DNA from: Osmia lignaria lignaria
Lineage: Eukaryota > Arthropoda > Insecta > Hymenoptera > Megachilidae
Direction: 5' to 3'
Assembly (NCBI RefSeq): GCF_051020975.1
Contig: NC_135041.1
Location: 11,916,256-11,980,255 of the forward strand
DNA length: 64,000 nt
The translations under genes and the position numbers were made by a program. Each line of letters starts with the position of its first letter. Within the stretch, counting starts at the first letter, position 1. The notes below the pieces were generated by a model. It saw only the letters and a list, made by a program, of their open reading frames with translations, made no database searches and was not told the origin of the DNA. Below are positions 34,601 through 47,225 of the stretch, in pieces.

Positions 34601-36839
34601 ATTTCTTTAATTAGTGCGCGGAAGTCGTGGCAGACGCCGCCGCCACCGACGTCGCGGTGAGATACGGCGTATCTAACTGAGCGAAACGTTTCCAACCCTC
34701 GACGAGGAAAGTCACCCTCCAGCCTTTCTTGCGACTCTCACACCCCCTCCACGGTTCCTCCTACTTCAACCATCTCGCATCCCTCCACCCCACGACTCTA
34801 CCTCTTCCTGCCAACAGTTTCCTCCTTCTACTTTGCTCCCCTGCGTCGTCGATCCGGTTTCTCGACACCTCATCCCTCCCCACGGCACCCGACGTGACTG
34901 GAGGTATCAATCTCACCCCCGTTCTCGACCCCTGGAAACGCCGTGTTGCCACTTCATTACCTCGTGCACCATAGTGCCAAAGTGCGGGTCGGAGTACGAG
35001 GGGGTTGGTACAGTCTGCTCGGAAAATAAATCACAGGTGCCATGCGAATGTATGCTCTCTTTCTTTCACCCTCTCTCTCCCGCCCTTCGAAATCCGGCCG
35101 CCGGTTCGATTTCTGTTTTACGAGAGACAATTCGTCGGCGAAGCGTGACCGGCCGTCTGCCACCCCGCCTGATACGAACGCGGTGAATTATTCAGAAGAA
35201 TTTTTGTTCGATACCGGGTATCGGACGATCGGAATGTCGTGCACGACGGATACTCGTTGCGATAAAACACACCGTCCGCCGGCAACGATTGTAAAGGTAA
35301 ATAGGAAACAGACGAGCGACGCGACGCGATGCCAGTGACTACAGATGTAGAAGACTGGACGTGCCTTTGTTTTCGAGGGGTCACGATTTAGGGGGTCCCA
35401 GATACCCCCAGATGAGATTAGATTTGCATGTAAAGAGCACAGCCAGTATGATAATCGCGCTTGTTTTACCAATCTGACATTTGAAAAGACCCAATTTTCA
35501 AGACACTATTTCGAAACGAAAGAATTAATCGATATCTGGTATTGGAACAAGCAGCGAAGCGTTCTATCGGAAAAGGTAAAGCGATAATACGATTTACGTG
35601 GTCAGTAAACCGCGGATTCGAGTAATAAAAAAAAAAAGAAGGAAAAAGAATCGGAGAGGGTAAAAATACGTGTAGACACGCGTGCGCAAACGAGGCGTCG
35701 TTAAATCGTTCGAGGCGATCGACCAATCGCGTTTATAGTCTCTCGTAGCCCATTTTCCTTTTCCAGTTTTTTATACGGCTCTGTGGCTCGCGTCGATACC
35801 AAATTAACGAGGCGAATTATCACTGTGAACGATCCGACTTATTTCATCGAACAAACAGCCGAGCACTTCTCTCCTTTCCCCGTTCAACCCTATCCCCCGA
35901 GTTTCGATCTTCATTCTCGTTTGAAATCGCTGCGAGTAATCGCAAACATCGTTATCGCTCGAGTTTTTCATCTCGTTCTCTGGCTCAGAAACGGGAACTT
36001 TTACAATTATTTCGCTTCAATGTTTTATCATTAAAAACTGCGAAAGAGGTAATTCATGGCTGCAACCATTTAAGCGTAGCCACGCAAGTGGTATTCTGCC
36101 TGATTCTTTTGCTTTTTCTACGACACATCATTTATTCCTTCAAAGCCTGCTTTCGCCTATTTTATTATTAATAGCAGATTTCGGATTAAGAGCCATATTC
36201 AAGAGGATTAGTGCCTAAACGCATCCCCTGTAATTATTATAATTTATTTAATATCCAAACAATCAGATATTATGAAATAATTAATTTCACTATGGTAACT
36301 TAGAATTCCCGCCTGACTGCAGTCGTTCGATGCGAATAGGTAACAAGGGTGCGATGGAAGTTTAAAAATAGCAGAGCGAACAAATCTCGACGAAAGAAAT
36401 TACCGCGATACGTAGCGTCGGTGTTCCCTCGGTTCGCAGTTTACTTTTTAATTAAAGTTCGCGCCGCTTATTAGCCGGGGCCAGGGGTGAGTCCAACACC
36501 GGCAGGGATCAACAAGGAACCGTTCCTTAATACCCCGTTCAGGAAAGTAATTTACCGTTAATTATCATTTGCTCGTGCCGGTTTCCGAGGGTGTCGTCGA
36601 TTTCGAGGGTTCGTTGCCTCTCTCTCCCAAACCTCGACCTCTCCCCGTCCCCGTTCCTCTTTCCTTCACCTGTTTCTTTCGACTTCGTGGGACCGATTAT
36701 GCCTGCGGAGAAATTAATGAGTCGGGGCACGAAAGGCTGGCGAGCGTCAAAGCTTCTCCGTGTCCGCGCGGATGATTCCCCTCGTGCGAGGCCAATCGTC
36801 GGGGCAATTTGTCGTGCGGCGGCTATTTCCGCTTTTCAG
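28635..36839. other. Long non-coding stretch, no supported gene
   Basis: Mostly AT-rich DNA with CpG islands of texture near 28640-28970, 29930-30180 and 31690-32200. It contains T-runs (31900-31918), an A-run (33562-33576), a small inverted repeat TCGAACT/AGTTCGA near 33480-33500 and a C/T-rich stretch (34720-34870). A short relative of the 40-kb inverted-repeat element lies at 35333-35379. Frames up to 166 codons occur but none has start, splice or codon support. Confidence 0.6.
35333..35379 (+). repeat. Solo arm related to the inverted-repeat element at 40035-40169
   Basis: This segment aligns, inverted, with 40122-40169. The outer CAGTGACTACAGAT and the inner TGCCTTTGTTTTCGAGGG are identical, separated by a diverged middle. 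Its middle (GAAGACTGGACGTGC) instead resembles the left arm at 40052-40066. It has no visible partner arm nearby, so it may be a truncated copy. Confidence 0.6.
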
Positions 36840-36912
36840 GGGGGAGAACCATCGTCGAGTTCGGATACATATCTGCGGTCGAGCAGAAGTATGGACTGGC
36901 CGATGGTGTTTG
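36840..36912 (+). CDS. Candidate 73-nt internal exon, Ser-rich
   Basis: The plus strand has TTTCCGCTTTTCAG| before and TGTTTG|GTAGGG after a 73-nt block. In one frame it reads GGEPSSSSDTYLRSSRSM, then DWPMVF. The acceptor is good and the donor moderate. Another frame is open too, so phase cannot be fixed. It lies about 1.8 kb before the 214-aa frame at 38760, but no transcript link can be shown. Confidence 0.15.
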
Positions 36913-38759
36913 GTAGGGGCGCAATAAAATTCACGATATCGAGAAAGGGCTCGAGTACGTGCTCGAGCGTGCACGGGCACCGTTTCGTCCTGTTTACATT
37001 CGATATTAATCTCGTTGATGTTTGCGAAATCGCGCGATTCGTTGCATTACTTTAATTAATTATTTTAATGCATCTCGTTGTTAACGAGGTCCGCGTGACA
37101 GGAGCGTACGCGAAATTGATTCGTTGTTCGTTTCAATGTTATCTTCTTACGCGGTGTTGAATTCATGATATTTAGCGTCACATGAAAACGTACTCTTAAT
37201 CGAGCTTTTCGTCGATCGATCTTTTCACGAGCACGCTCCCCTTAGGCCACAGGAGACATCCTCGATCGAATGGCTCATATCGTGTCGAGAAAAAAAAGAG
37301 CAAGCACAAGCGTGGAAGCGGTTTCGCTAGAGTCACCGTTCATACAAAATAGAACAGCGCTTCGTTCGTCTGGCACGAGGGGAGAAGCCCCTCGAAAATC
37401 AAATGTATAGCACAACGAGTTCTCGTATCCATTACCTCCTTCAGCCCCTAGGCCGCATCCGCAAACACGTGGCCCCTCTCGATACACACCCTTCGCCTCG
37501 ACGAATCCCCCTGGCCTCCAGGCAATCGCATTAAATCGAATGAGGGGTCGAGTCATGTTTTCTTAATTCCATAGTGACGCCGCGTATGCCCCGAGCACCA
37601 CTGTGCGCCGGTGCACTTTCCGCGATCGAAATCGCCGCTCCGCACGCCGACTGGCTCGCGTGTTCCAATGAATTTTTAATTTCGACCTTATACCTTATCG
37701 CGGCATCAGTTTTGCAGCTACCGCAGCCCGAAACCTATCGTCGATCATCATCCGTAACGGCGCGAGTCGGTGTACCTTCAATTTTCTTCCCTTCGAGCGC
37801 GGGATGCGAAAGATTCGTGCGAGGAATCTTGTTAGCCGTTGCTAGCGAGGTCGTTAAAGCATCGGTATAAAATTCCACGAGCTTCCCAGGCTCGTGTATA
37901 CTTTCGTAACTTCGATTATTCAGTGTGCATTGAAATATTGTAAATGACTCGAGTTTCCCGCTGTAGGAGAAACAGTTTGCAATTCGAGGATCCGAGCATC
38001 CGATAGTTGGTTTAAATCTTCGTTAAGAAGCTTCCAAGTTGATAGGGAAATAAAATTCAAGCTTCCCCGATTTAGCAGGGAACTTTATTCTCGCGTAAAA
38101 GTATAAGTGGATAAATTATTTCCGTCTCTCCGGTGTCGCGTTCTGAATAGAGCCATTCCAACGGTATTTAGCTGAAACTGCTTTAACACCGATCCAAGGT
38201 TTAGCGGAAGCAAGAAAATACCCTTGCTACCGAGCGAACCAGCGAGCCAAGGAAACAGGGAGAGAGGCTCGTAAAGATTTAAAAGCTCCGAGTGCATACG
38301 TCGCGACGCGAAAAGCCCGGCGACTTAGCGGAGCCTTTACACTCGGCCGGCAACGTATCTTGGAAACGAGGCCGAAGTTCATTATCCAGTGTCGGGGGAG
38401 AGAAGTAGCGATCCTAGCCTCGCGAAGGCGGCCGGCTTGACAGTAATTAATAATCGCCGCGCGACTGAGTTGGTTTGCTGGTTGGCTGGCTGGCTGACTG
38501 TCGGTGTTCACGGAGGTTAAATTCCAGGGTTGAGGGTGGCAGAGAAATAGGTGGCGGTCGAGACTCGCGCTGCTTGCGCAGAATGGGGTTCAGAGGGTAG
38601 GTTAGAGGAGGGGGATGAGCCTGATGAGGCTGTTGATACAATCACGCGGGTTCAAGAGTGAGCGAGAGAGAGAGAGTGGAAGGGGAAGGAGAAAGTGAGA
38701 GATTGGGGTTGCTGCTCAGCGTAGCAACGAGAAACCGTAAGCGTGGAAGTCGAGCAGGG
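36913..38759. other. Non-coding stretch, no supported gene
   Basis: Contains an inverted CTCGAG pair (GCTCGAGTACGTGCTCGAGC, about 36950-36969), AT-rich DNA at 37040-37260 and GC-rich DNA at 37380-37640. A GGCT-repeating patch (GGTTGGCTGGCTGGCTGACTG) lies near 38475. The last 300 nt, rich in GAGAG, could be the 5' UTR of the frame at 38760, but I find no TATA box or clear initiator. Confidence 0.55.
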
Positions 38760-39404
38760 ATGGCGGTGGCCTATTACCAACCCTTGCCAACATCCGGCAA
38801 GCCGACATTACCCCCGTCCAAGCCTGTCGAGCGCCGCGTTAACTGTGTGTATGTTCAACACGCGATCCCGTGTTACTCCCTTCCATCCACCCCGGTGGAC
38901 TTACACGTACAAAATGGCACGCACACCAACGTAACGGGCACACGGTACAGCCATGCCACCCCTTTCGCCCTCGGCCCATGGTCCTCGCTCGTCGATCGTC
39001 GCGCGAGCCCCGTTAGCTGGATCACCCCCGCGCCCAACTCGAACATGCTGTCACAGAGGCGTCGAGCACCTGTTTCCTCGAAATTGACACGTTGCCATCC
39101 CATGGCCGACACGCCCACCATCGACGTCCACGTCAACCGAGTGAATCGAGATCATCCCCTGTCGACGATCCATCCTGCCCGTCGTCGTCCTCGTTGTCCT
39201 GCTCGTTGTTGTTGTCGTCGACCTTGTCGTCATTCGCGTCTGTCCTCTGATCGTGTCCGACGGTTACAGCGCCATTCCCGTTATCGCGTTATGACCTCTC
39301 GAACGGCGCGACGAAAGAATAAAAATTCTCCCAAGTGTATCGTTTATACTATCATTTTCCTTTTTCTCTGTATTCTTTTAATATCCTTATTGATGCGCCA
39401 TTAG
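38760..39404 (+). CDS. Uncharacterised 214-aa frame with hydrophobic C-terminus (candidate gene)
   Basis: ATG at 38760 has a purine at -3 and G at +4 and opens 214 codons to TAG. The frame is also open upstream to 38658, where only GTG is available. Residues 1-100 (MAVAYYQPLPTSGKPTLPPS onwards) favour C- or G-ending codons, as real insect genes often do, and carry two N-glycosylation-type motifs (NGT, NVT). A central Arg/Cys-rich part comes from a CGT/TGT simple repeat. The last 22 residues are hydrophobic (CIVYTIIFLFLCILLISLLM, then RH) after a basic RRKNKNSPK, the layout of a tail anchor. AATAAA lies 165 nt after the stop. I know no such protein. The hydrophobic end could simply be a T-rich tract. 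Confidence 0.27.
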   Translation: MAVAYYQPLPTSGKPTLPPSKPVERRVNCVYVQHAIPCYSLPSTPVDLHVQNGTHTNVTGTRYSHATPFALGPWSSLVDRRASPVSWITPAPNSNMLSQRRRAPVSSKLTRCHPMADTPTIDVHVNRVNRDHPLSTIHPARRRPRCPARCCCRRPCRHSRLSSDRVRRLQRHSRYRVMTSRTARRKNKNSPKCIVYTIIFLFLCILLISLLMRH

Positions 39405-39569
39405 AAAGAAAAGGGGACTTGACAAGTAGCATGAAAGAAGACACGATCGTTAACGAAGATAAACGATAGAATGATAAGTTTTCGGCCTATGCAAATGATT
39501 GTAATTATAAATGATGACCGCCTAGCACGGTTATCGTCGGAACGTTTAATTACAGCATCCCGCGCGACA

Positions 39570-39575
39570 AATAAA
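39570..39575 (+). terminator. Possible polyadenylation signal AATAAA
   Basis: AATAAA lies 165 nt downstream of the stop of the 214-aa frame at 38760-39404. It would be a normal 3' UTR distance if that frame is a gene. The hexamer is common in AT-rich DNA, so on its own it proves nothing. Confidence 0.2.
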
Positions 39576-40034
39576 TACACGCATTGGGTGGGACGCGGTA
39601 ATTATCGCGGATCCGAGGCTCTGTTTATCGGCCGCGGCGCGTCGGAGCTTCTTCGAAAATGAATTTCCGGACGATGCGACGTGCACGGCCATTAATTCGG
39701 CACAGGACTCCGACGGGCTTCTATACGGACACGCGTAATTATGCAAATAGACGGAACGCTTGGCCGTGATTGTTTCGTTCGAGACGGGGCGCGAGAGTAA
39801 GCCGGCGGAACGTTTAATTTATCGTACACCCGACCCAACATTGCTCCTCTCTTCGCGCGCACGCATGTTCGTTTAATAAATTCTCGTTAAATAATGCGTC
39901 CGCCCGATCGCGAGTAATTTCATTTGCGAGATAGCATTAACGAACTGCATCCTGGGTGCCGCGTGAAAGAACTCCCGGAAACCAAACTTCGCCATATCTT
40001 GGGGGTGGCAGTTCTAGGATATAACACGGACCGC

Positions 40035-40169
40035 GGTGGTTACAGATCTAACAAGACTGGACATGCATTTATTATTAACGATATGATATGACAGCGCAAT
40101 ATCGAAGTATTAACTCAAGATCCCTCGAAAACAAAGGCATGTACATTTTTGTTAGATCTGTAGTCACTG
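40035..40169. mobile_element. Short inverted-repeat element (MITE-like, about 135 bp)
   Basis: The left arm (40035-40066, GGTGGTTACAGATCTAACAA and on) and right arm (40137-40169, reverse complement AGTGACTACAGATCTAACAA and on) match over about 32 bp with a few differences. About 70 bp of AT-rich DNA separate them. The same arm sequence recurs at 35333-35379, so it is a dispersed family rather than a local palindrome. There is no coding capacity. I see no clear target-site duplication, and superfamily cannot be assigned from the termini. Confidence 0.6.
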
Positions 40170-43100
40170 ACGTGAGATCGTTCCCTCGTCACCGGCCATC
40201 ACGAAAGTAATAGAAGCTGGGAAAAACGGCTGGCGCTCGCGGGGCTTTAACGATCGTGTTGAGGTCAGTCGATAAAAATAAAGCGTGTCGCCCCGCGCTC
40301 TCTAAAATTAACGACGTGTGGACGTGGAATATGCCAACGGGGCCATGAAACTTTTATGGGGAAGTAAAGCTGGATATTCGAGGCCCGACTCGAGTACGCT
40401 GAATCGCCAGTAAAGAGGACACGCGGTGAATCGCGAGAGCAACGAGCGTCACGAGACTCCTCGTATATCCGCCTTTTCCCTCCTATTCTCTTCCTCGTTG
40501 TAACAATTGATATTCTCACAATTGAAACTGTTACGAAATCTCCTATAAATCTGGCACTGAGATTTTATCATCGATGAACCGAGTAAAGTTTGAAAAATGA
40601 ACCGACTACAGATTACCGTCCATCGCTACCGACCGTGATCTAATTTTTTATTAAAATTAATGAACCGTAACGCGATGTCATAAACGACAAATTACTACTT
40701 CCACGGTTTACTCTAAAAACTAAGATTCTCGAACGAGTTTATTTTCTTACCAGACAGATTTTACTATGTTTACAGACTGTTGTATCCGTAACGACAGAAT
40801 TTACAGCGGTTGCAGGTTACAATCGGATTGTGCAAACGAAACAAACGAGGGGGTAGATTCAACAGGGGTAGCGTTATTTGTACTTGCTCCCCTTGCGGCC
40901 GCGAAACAGATGTAGTTACTGCGGCGCGTAATCGTACAGATTTTCCGTGCACGGTTCGCTGAAGTTTCGAAACATGATGAATAACAAGCGAGAATCGAAA
41001 CGTTGCAACTTATTTCTGAAAACTCCGAGTCTACGATTTTTTCGAATCGCGGTAACCCAGATTTTCGCGAACGTATAGGACGATTTCGTCCGGACACGAT
41101 ATTATTCGACGTTCGAAACTCAGGATGGCGAGCAGCCCGGTACGCGCGACTGCCCCTCGTAAATTTCCCTCCTTAAGTTTCTTCGACGTCTGAATTTTCC
41201 GCGACGTCGAATATTATCGTGGGCCGTTAGCATTCCCGTGCTATTGGCAGGCTGCCGTATGTCTCTTTCAGTTTGGACGGAACCGCGGCCGTAAAACACC
41301 TATAAAGCGTACTATCGCCCTTTTCACGAATATAGCCGGCCAAGGACGTTCCTTGGTTCTTAAACCGGAAACGAGCGGGACGGGACGTCGAGCCGATGGG
41401 ACTCGGTTTGGACCGACGAACTCGATAAATCAATCCGGCAGACCATAATCAACGTCGCCGCTGGGTTTGCTTTAATCGGTGATACACAATTGTCCGGTTG
41501 TTCGTCTCTCTCTCTTCGTACATTATCTCTTTGCATCTATCCCTTGTTTCTAGCCGTATCTCTGTCCGTTTAATTTTCACGCGTGTAGATAGATATTTCT
41601 CTGCGTTCCGTTTCGCTCCCTTGCATCGCGCGATCCTTTTTCCCGTTCACCGAAAGCGCGACAGTTTGTGTAGGGTGAATTTGCATGAGGTACACACGAG
41701 AATGCGAGCCGAGCGGCGTCACTGATTGAGAATTAACATAACTGCAACAATTATTGGCAAATTGGTATAACTCGTTTGCGCTTGGCGTAGTGTACGAGAA
41801 CGATGCGTGCGTTCGAGCTCTACAACGCGTCTCAGAAACGATGCGTATCGCGGTTCTTCTGATTTTGAATTTAATTTAGTACAAAATCGAGTAGATATAT
41901 TTGCTATAAAGTGTCTTCAAAATTTTTATAATTTCGCGACATAGATCCAAGTATAATTTTGATCGGTTTACAAAGATAAAAGGAAGATGTTGTTTTAATT
42001 TTTGACACAACCTGTAATGCCACGATCGCACGCACTTGCAACCGCAAATGATTATGCCAACGCGGCCAGATCAGGGCGCGCAAACTCGTGCATCACGCAA
42101 AGCGGAAATGGAACATCATCGACGACCAGTCAGCCGGAAAGTGTTATCGACAGGGCCGTCGCGATCTATAACCGTGGCCCCGAGCACCGAAAGGCGGCAC
42201 GAGGAGCCCGAGATAAAGATAAGTTATATCCGTTCGAATGGTTCACGCGGTTCGGATAGGTTCCCCCTAAGATTACCATCGGGAAGAATAGTCGCGTGGG
42301 CGTCGAGCGTGCAAGATCTTTACGCCCTCGCTCGCCTCGCCTCGCCTCGGTTGGCCCCCACCCTCTGCTTGACACGGGATGCTCGAGGGCGGCAAACAAC
42401 TTTCGATATCGGCGTAACGAAGTGAAATAAATCGCAACTCGGGAAGCAATAAAAATCCATGGGTAGAGTCGTTCGATCGAGCACCGTTTCATGAACGGAC
42501 CATGATTTATCGAGGCGACGAAGACGAGAGAGGAAAAAAAGAAAGATGGAAAAAAATAAAGGGCAGACGAGTATCCAGGCTGAAGTAGGAACGTCTGGAA
42601 GCAGAACAAGCAGCGGGGCAAGGGATGAAAAACGATCGAGAAAAGAGGATCACGACCGATGGGGTGGTTGGAAAGTAGGGAGAGGGTGCGGCCTCGAATA
42701 AAGGCGAAGCGTTCTGAAAACTTAATTACCTGTGTAGGCTCTATCAATTAATTTTCCTCGATTTTCCTGCCCTCCGCCGTCGTCGATCCACTAACGCAGC
42801 TACTGCCACCAACACTACCTATTCCCTGCCAGCCGTGTAATTCCGTCGGCATTATTCTCGGCACGTCTGCCGACGGTCGGGGCCACTCCCGCTTCCTTCT
42901 TTCTTCCACCCTGTATCCCCCTCTCGTTCTCTTTCTCTCTACTTTTACTTTCATCTCTTTCTTTCACCCTATACTCTTCTCTCTCTTTCTCTCGCCCTTA
43001 TATTTTCCACCCCCTCGGTCGCTAAAGGCGGGACCTTTGTTCCTCATTTACTTTTTATCACGACGGCACCGGCAACCTCGGCCATTCCGCAATCCCCTCC

Positions 43101-43288
43101 ACGACCGTGCTCGCAAACCAACCTTCCCTTTTTCCCGCTTTTTTCTCTCCACGCTCCTCTGTTCCTCGTTTATTTTTCTTTTTCCTTATTTCCTCTTTTT
43201 AATCTCACACCACTTCGTCGTCGCTCACCCTCCCGGCACCGATGTACCTTCTGATCTCTCCCCGACAACTTTTGCAGCCACATGCACG

Positions 43289-43314
<26 letters not shown>
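43289..43314 (+). repeat. (CT)n microsatellite
   Basis: Thirteen CT units within a C/T-rich band at 42860-43330. It is a low-complexity tract; any Ser-Leu repeat frames through it are artefacts. Confidence 0.95.
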
Positions 43315-43319
<5 letters not shown>

Positions 43320-46300
43320 CTCTCGCGAACCATGTTGTACCTACTCTCGTATAATCGCGTGGACGTTGCAAACAACGTGCACCGGTGTACACACATACGT
43401 GTAGCCGCGAAACAATCCCTCTGTGTATCGCCTCGGCTTCATCACCATTCCGCTCGTCCCTTTGCCGAGCCGACCTTTATTTCGATGAAATCTCCAGGGA
43501 TTTCCGAGATCGTACGCTCTCTCTCCTACGGGAATATTACGAGATTGCGAGGAGCATCGCGTGCTCCGCTAACATCTTTCCCGCCCGTTTCTCGCGCTCC
43601 CGATCGCGTTTCCGCCCTTCTTGACAGATCCCTCGGAAAAATAACAAGCATGGTCTCCCGTGTATTACGCCCGGCTTGGATGGGATTGCACCGGCGCGAT
43701 ACAAACGACACCCAAATATCGAATCGTGCTTATCGAAATTCCGCCAGGATATCGAGAGGGATGACGATAGAAGGCAACCCTTCGACGTGTGTATTTTTCC
43801 ACGACACCTTTCATACTATGGCTTTCTTTCGCTCTGTTTTTACTCCTCTCCTCTTGTCCCTTCCGTTTCAGCTTCCGACTAGTTCGTTTTAGATCAGTGT
43901 CGCGTTTGTGCGGCTCTTGTAACCGGGAAATCTTTTCTGTTTAGTTTTATCAGATTATCCTCGATACGACACGAATCCTTCGGGACGTTTCCTCTGTTTG
44001 GGGTGTGCTTTCAGAAATCGGGGAAATTGTTTTTCCTACCCTTTCTGTAGTACGATTCCACTCGAGTTTTTGTATCAATATATTGCTAATATTAAATCTT
44101 CTTCGTCGCACAAAATAGATTCAGAGGTCGAGCCATGAATTATTTTAGACGCTCATCTCCGTCCCGCTGCGAAAGTAATTAAACGAACAGATGAACGAAA
44201 CGTTTTGCACGCTGGCAGACAGCCCCGGTTTCGATATCATTTCGTCGATACGAACCGCGAAACATTTTCCGTCCGTATCAATTAAGCCGAGTGTGCTTGC
44301 CTGCTCGTTAATTATCGTCAAAATAATCCCGCCAGAACTTTGTTATTAACCCCGACAGAAACTCATGAATTCGTTGTTACGTGTTTCGGGGGTGGACCGT
44401 CGAATCGAACGCAAAAAACATCGAACAGAAAAATAAAAAAAGTGCGATAGGGAGAGAAACATGTTGGTAAATGACCGATCGAAAAATCACTTATCCCTCT
44501 TCATGATCCACTGTCGAATGACGGAAACGAATGGCGCGAGAACAACCCTCTGAACGAGGTGTCGGATAGAGAGACGAGTGCGAGCAGGGTTCGGTAACGA
44601 GGGTTCGATTTTCCAACCGGCGTTCGTCGACGTCGCGGACCCCCTTCTCATCGTCCCCTAAATATCAAATGATAATCGCTAATTCGATCAAAGCTAGCCC
44701 CGCCGGGTCGGAACGACAGTGGGTTACGGGTGTCACCGTTTCGAAAGGGGGGCTAAAATCGGGTGGGACGCAGAGGGCGAGGGGTTCGAAGGAGGTTAAA
44801 TAGGAAAACAAGCGTATCCAGCCACAAGGGTGCTCGACTCGCCGCGAGCGTGGTACGCGCGAACGCGGCGACGCGTGCGATCGTTAATACCCAGCTCAGT
44901 GTCACGAGTCGCTCGATGGGCGTCGAGAAACGAGGGTGGTAGCTGTTGGTGTTCGCTTCGATGTTGGTGGCGACGATGCAAGCAAACTGTGAGATCGTCA
45001 ACGACGTTGCTGTGGTAGTATGTAGCAGGGTGCCGTATTACGCCCCGGTATATACCGTCTTCCTCGCTCTGTAGCCTGCTGAAACTTTCAGTAATTACTG
45101 TAATTAGTCCAATTAACAGACTCGCTCGGGCGGCCCCTCTGGCTCTCTTTGACCCCACTTTTCCTCGTATCTTCACCACCTATCCCGCTGGAGAACTGCG
45201 TGAACGACAACCAAGCCAGACCCGGTTGTGTTTGCCCGACGATGCGGCTTTCGAGCAACCGCTCAGCGTTACCCTGATACGATTTCGCATCTGTACACGC
45301 CACCCTCTTCCTATGTACGTTCCAGCGCGTTACTCACACCCACGATCTCACCTACACTCTACACGCTTACGTGTATCCGTCGCGATTCTCTACCTGACTT
45401 TGCTTGCACACGCTAACCCAACCACCACCCCCAGGGTGGTTAGAGTAACTCGAGTCACTCGTAATCCGACCAACGACTCGCTAGCTGCTCGCACACCAGA
45501 TACACCGTGTATCTCTCTGTGTTTTCGTACGAACAGGATATAAACGACACACATTGCTAGACGCGCAAACGACTAAGCAATTTCGAGAGTCGCGCTGTGA
45601 TGCGATTTCAGCTTCAATTCGAAATACGAGGATGAAAGACAATCGGATGATTGTGATTTCAGCGATAATTACTAGTAATTTGCTGTCGGCAAGGGTATTG
45701 GAAATTAGAAATATTGTTATCGATATAGATGATTAAAATACCGGTATAAAAAAAAAAGAAATAAGCAATATCCTTTTTATCCATGAAATTCCGGCACGGT
45801 AGACTCTCGGAATCGCGGTACAGAGCAACGGATCGATAACACTATAAATAGGCAACGCTGTCGCCGATGTAACAGCGTTATCACTGTAAATAACGTAATT
45901 GCGTACAATTTCGCATTGTTAATTAAATTGTTCGCGTTGAAATGCAGAACACAACTGCAAACAGTTATTACCACGGAAGTCTTTGACGGTTTTGCCCCGA
46001 TGGAATTACGTAAGTGATAACGCAATTATCTAACAATTTTAGCAATATAGCGAGGACAATTAAGCCCGGCTGTATTTGCCGTTAATTACGATCGCGTTAC
46101 GATTCCGTAGAACGCGACGCGAGGCAAATATATATTTTCGTAAAATTTCTTTGGCCATCAGCCACCGCACGCGAATCATCGTAATGGCAATATTTGCGGT
46201 CGGATCGACGCTGTTTCGTATGGAAACATCGAATCGTAGTAGGCGAACGGAGAGGATCGATTATCGAACGGGCGCGAAAAGCCCTTTATTTTGTAGGCGA

Positions 46301-46919
46301 AATCGATTTTTGGTTTTACAACGTCCCGTATCAACGGGATAATATCGTATCAACTTTTCAATAGGGGAGGCTTTGACGCGAACACGCGCCGCGGATATTC
46401 GCTTTTTCGATAGAATACCAACGGGCCAGCGCGATTTTCGCAATTTCGCGGCAAACTATCGCGTTACCGCGATCGATTTCATCGGCTGACCGATCGGGCC
46501 GATATTAAATTTCAATGAGCGCCTACGCGATAATCCGTACCGCGCCTCGTCGTGCGATCAGACAGGATTACGATCCTTATTGGAAGCAGTAAATATCGAA
46601 ACAGCCGCTTGCAGTATTAACGCTGTCAATTAATCCGACCGACCTTCTCGTGTTCCGTTCTAATGTAATTCAGTGGTAAAGTTACTATCATCGAATGATC
46701 AGCGAAGCGTTATCAATCATGATCAATTTTCTCCCGCAAGTTTCACGCGAACAGGATCGTTGCGAATGATAAATCCCTTTCGCAACAAAAATTCATAAAA
46801 TAAATGTAACGAATGAAAGAATTTTTCAATCGAAATGGAAGGATATTGATTTTAAAGGCAACTATTCGTTAACCGTAGATCGTGTACTTTGGTAAAAATT
46901 CGCGGTGATTATTATTCGA

Positions 46920-47225
46920 ATGGCAGTAACGTCGGTAGCTGTGCGGCATAGTATTGTACGAATGCACGGAAAGGGTAAAGAAAAAGGGGGTAGAAGGAGA
47001 GGAAAGCGACGCGGTGACGCGGCTGAGGGAAGAAGAACGAAAGGGAGGTCCGTAGAAGTGGATGAGGTCGCGTTGCCATTAACACCTCCGCCGGTGGCGC
47101 AGTGTACTTCAAACAAATTAAGTGCGGCCGTAATTGCGTTACGGCCGCGACGCCGAGAAGTCTCTCCGTTTCTCTGTCTCTCTTCGACTCTCTTTCCAGT
47201 CTCACCAACGAACCCATCCCTCTGA
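46920..47225 (+). CDS. ATG frame of 101 aa, basic N-terminal half (weak candidate)
   Basis: ATG at 46920 (G at +4, C at -3) opens 101 codons to TGA. After MAVTSVAVRHSIVRMHGKGK comes a Lys/Arg/Gly-rich stretch, then a more ordinary segment (VDEVALPLTPPPVAQ). AAGG|GTAAAG at about 46974 is a plausible donor, so only the first part might be coding. Third positions are not convincingly biased and no family is recognised. Frames of this length are expected by chance here. Confidence 0.12.
   Translation: MAVTSVAVRHSIVRMHGKGKEKGGRRRGKRRGDAAEGRRTKGRSVEVDEVALPLTPPPVAQCTSNKLSAAVIALRPRRREVSPFLCLSSTLFPVSPTNPSL

Larger units (their letters stand above)
39405..46919. other. Long non-coding stretch, no supported gene
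   Basis: Holds the short inverted-repeat element at 40035-40169, a CTCGC pentamer run (42332-42349), a broad pyrimidine band (42860-43330) with a CT microsatellite, and AT-rich DNA at 45550-45780 and 46660-46860. A plus-strand acceptor-like TTCCGTTTCAG ends at 43870 but a stop follows within eight codons. Frames at 42166-42747 (minus) and 43242-43892 (plus) are products of the pyrimidine band. Confidence 0.6.

Noticed and set aside
39151..39292. Minus-strand Asp/Asn/Glu-rich frame opposite the 214-aa frame
   Set aside because: It is the translation of a CGT/TGT simple repeat; it has no acceptor and a stop lies directly upstream.
42166..42747. 193-codon minus frame
   Set aside because: Driven by a G/A-rich plus strand near 42480-42700; no recognisable domain, and only a chance TTTTCAG inside.
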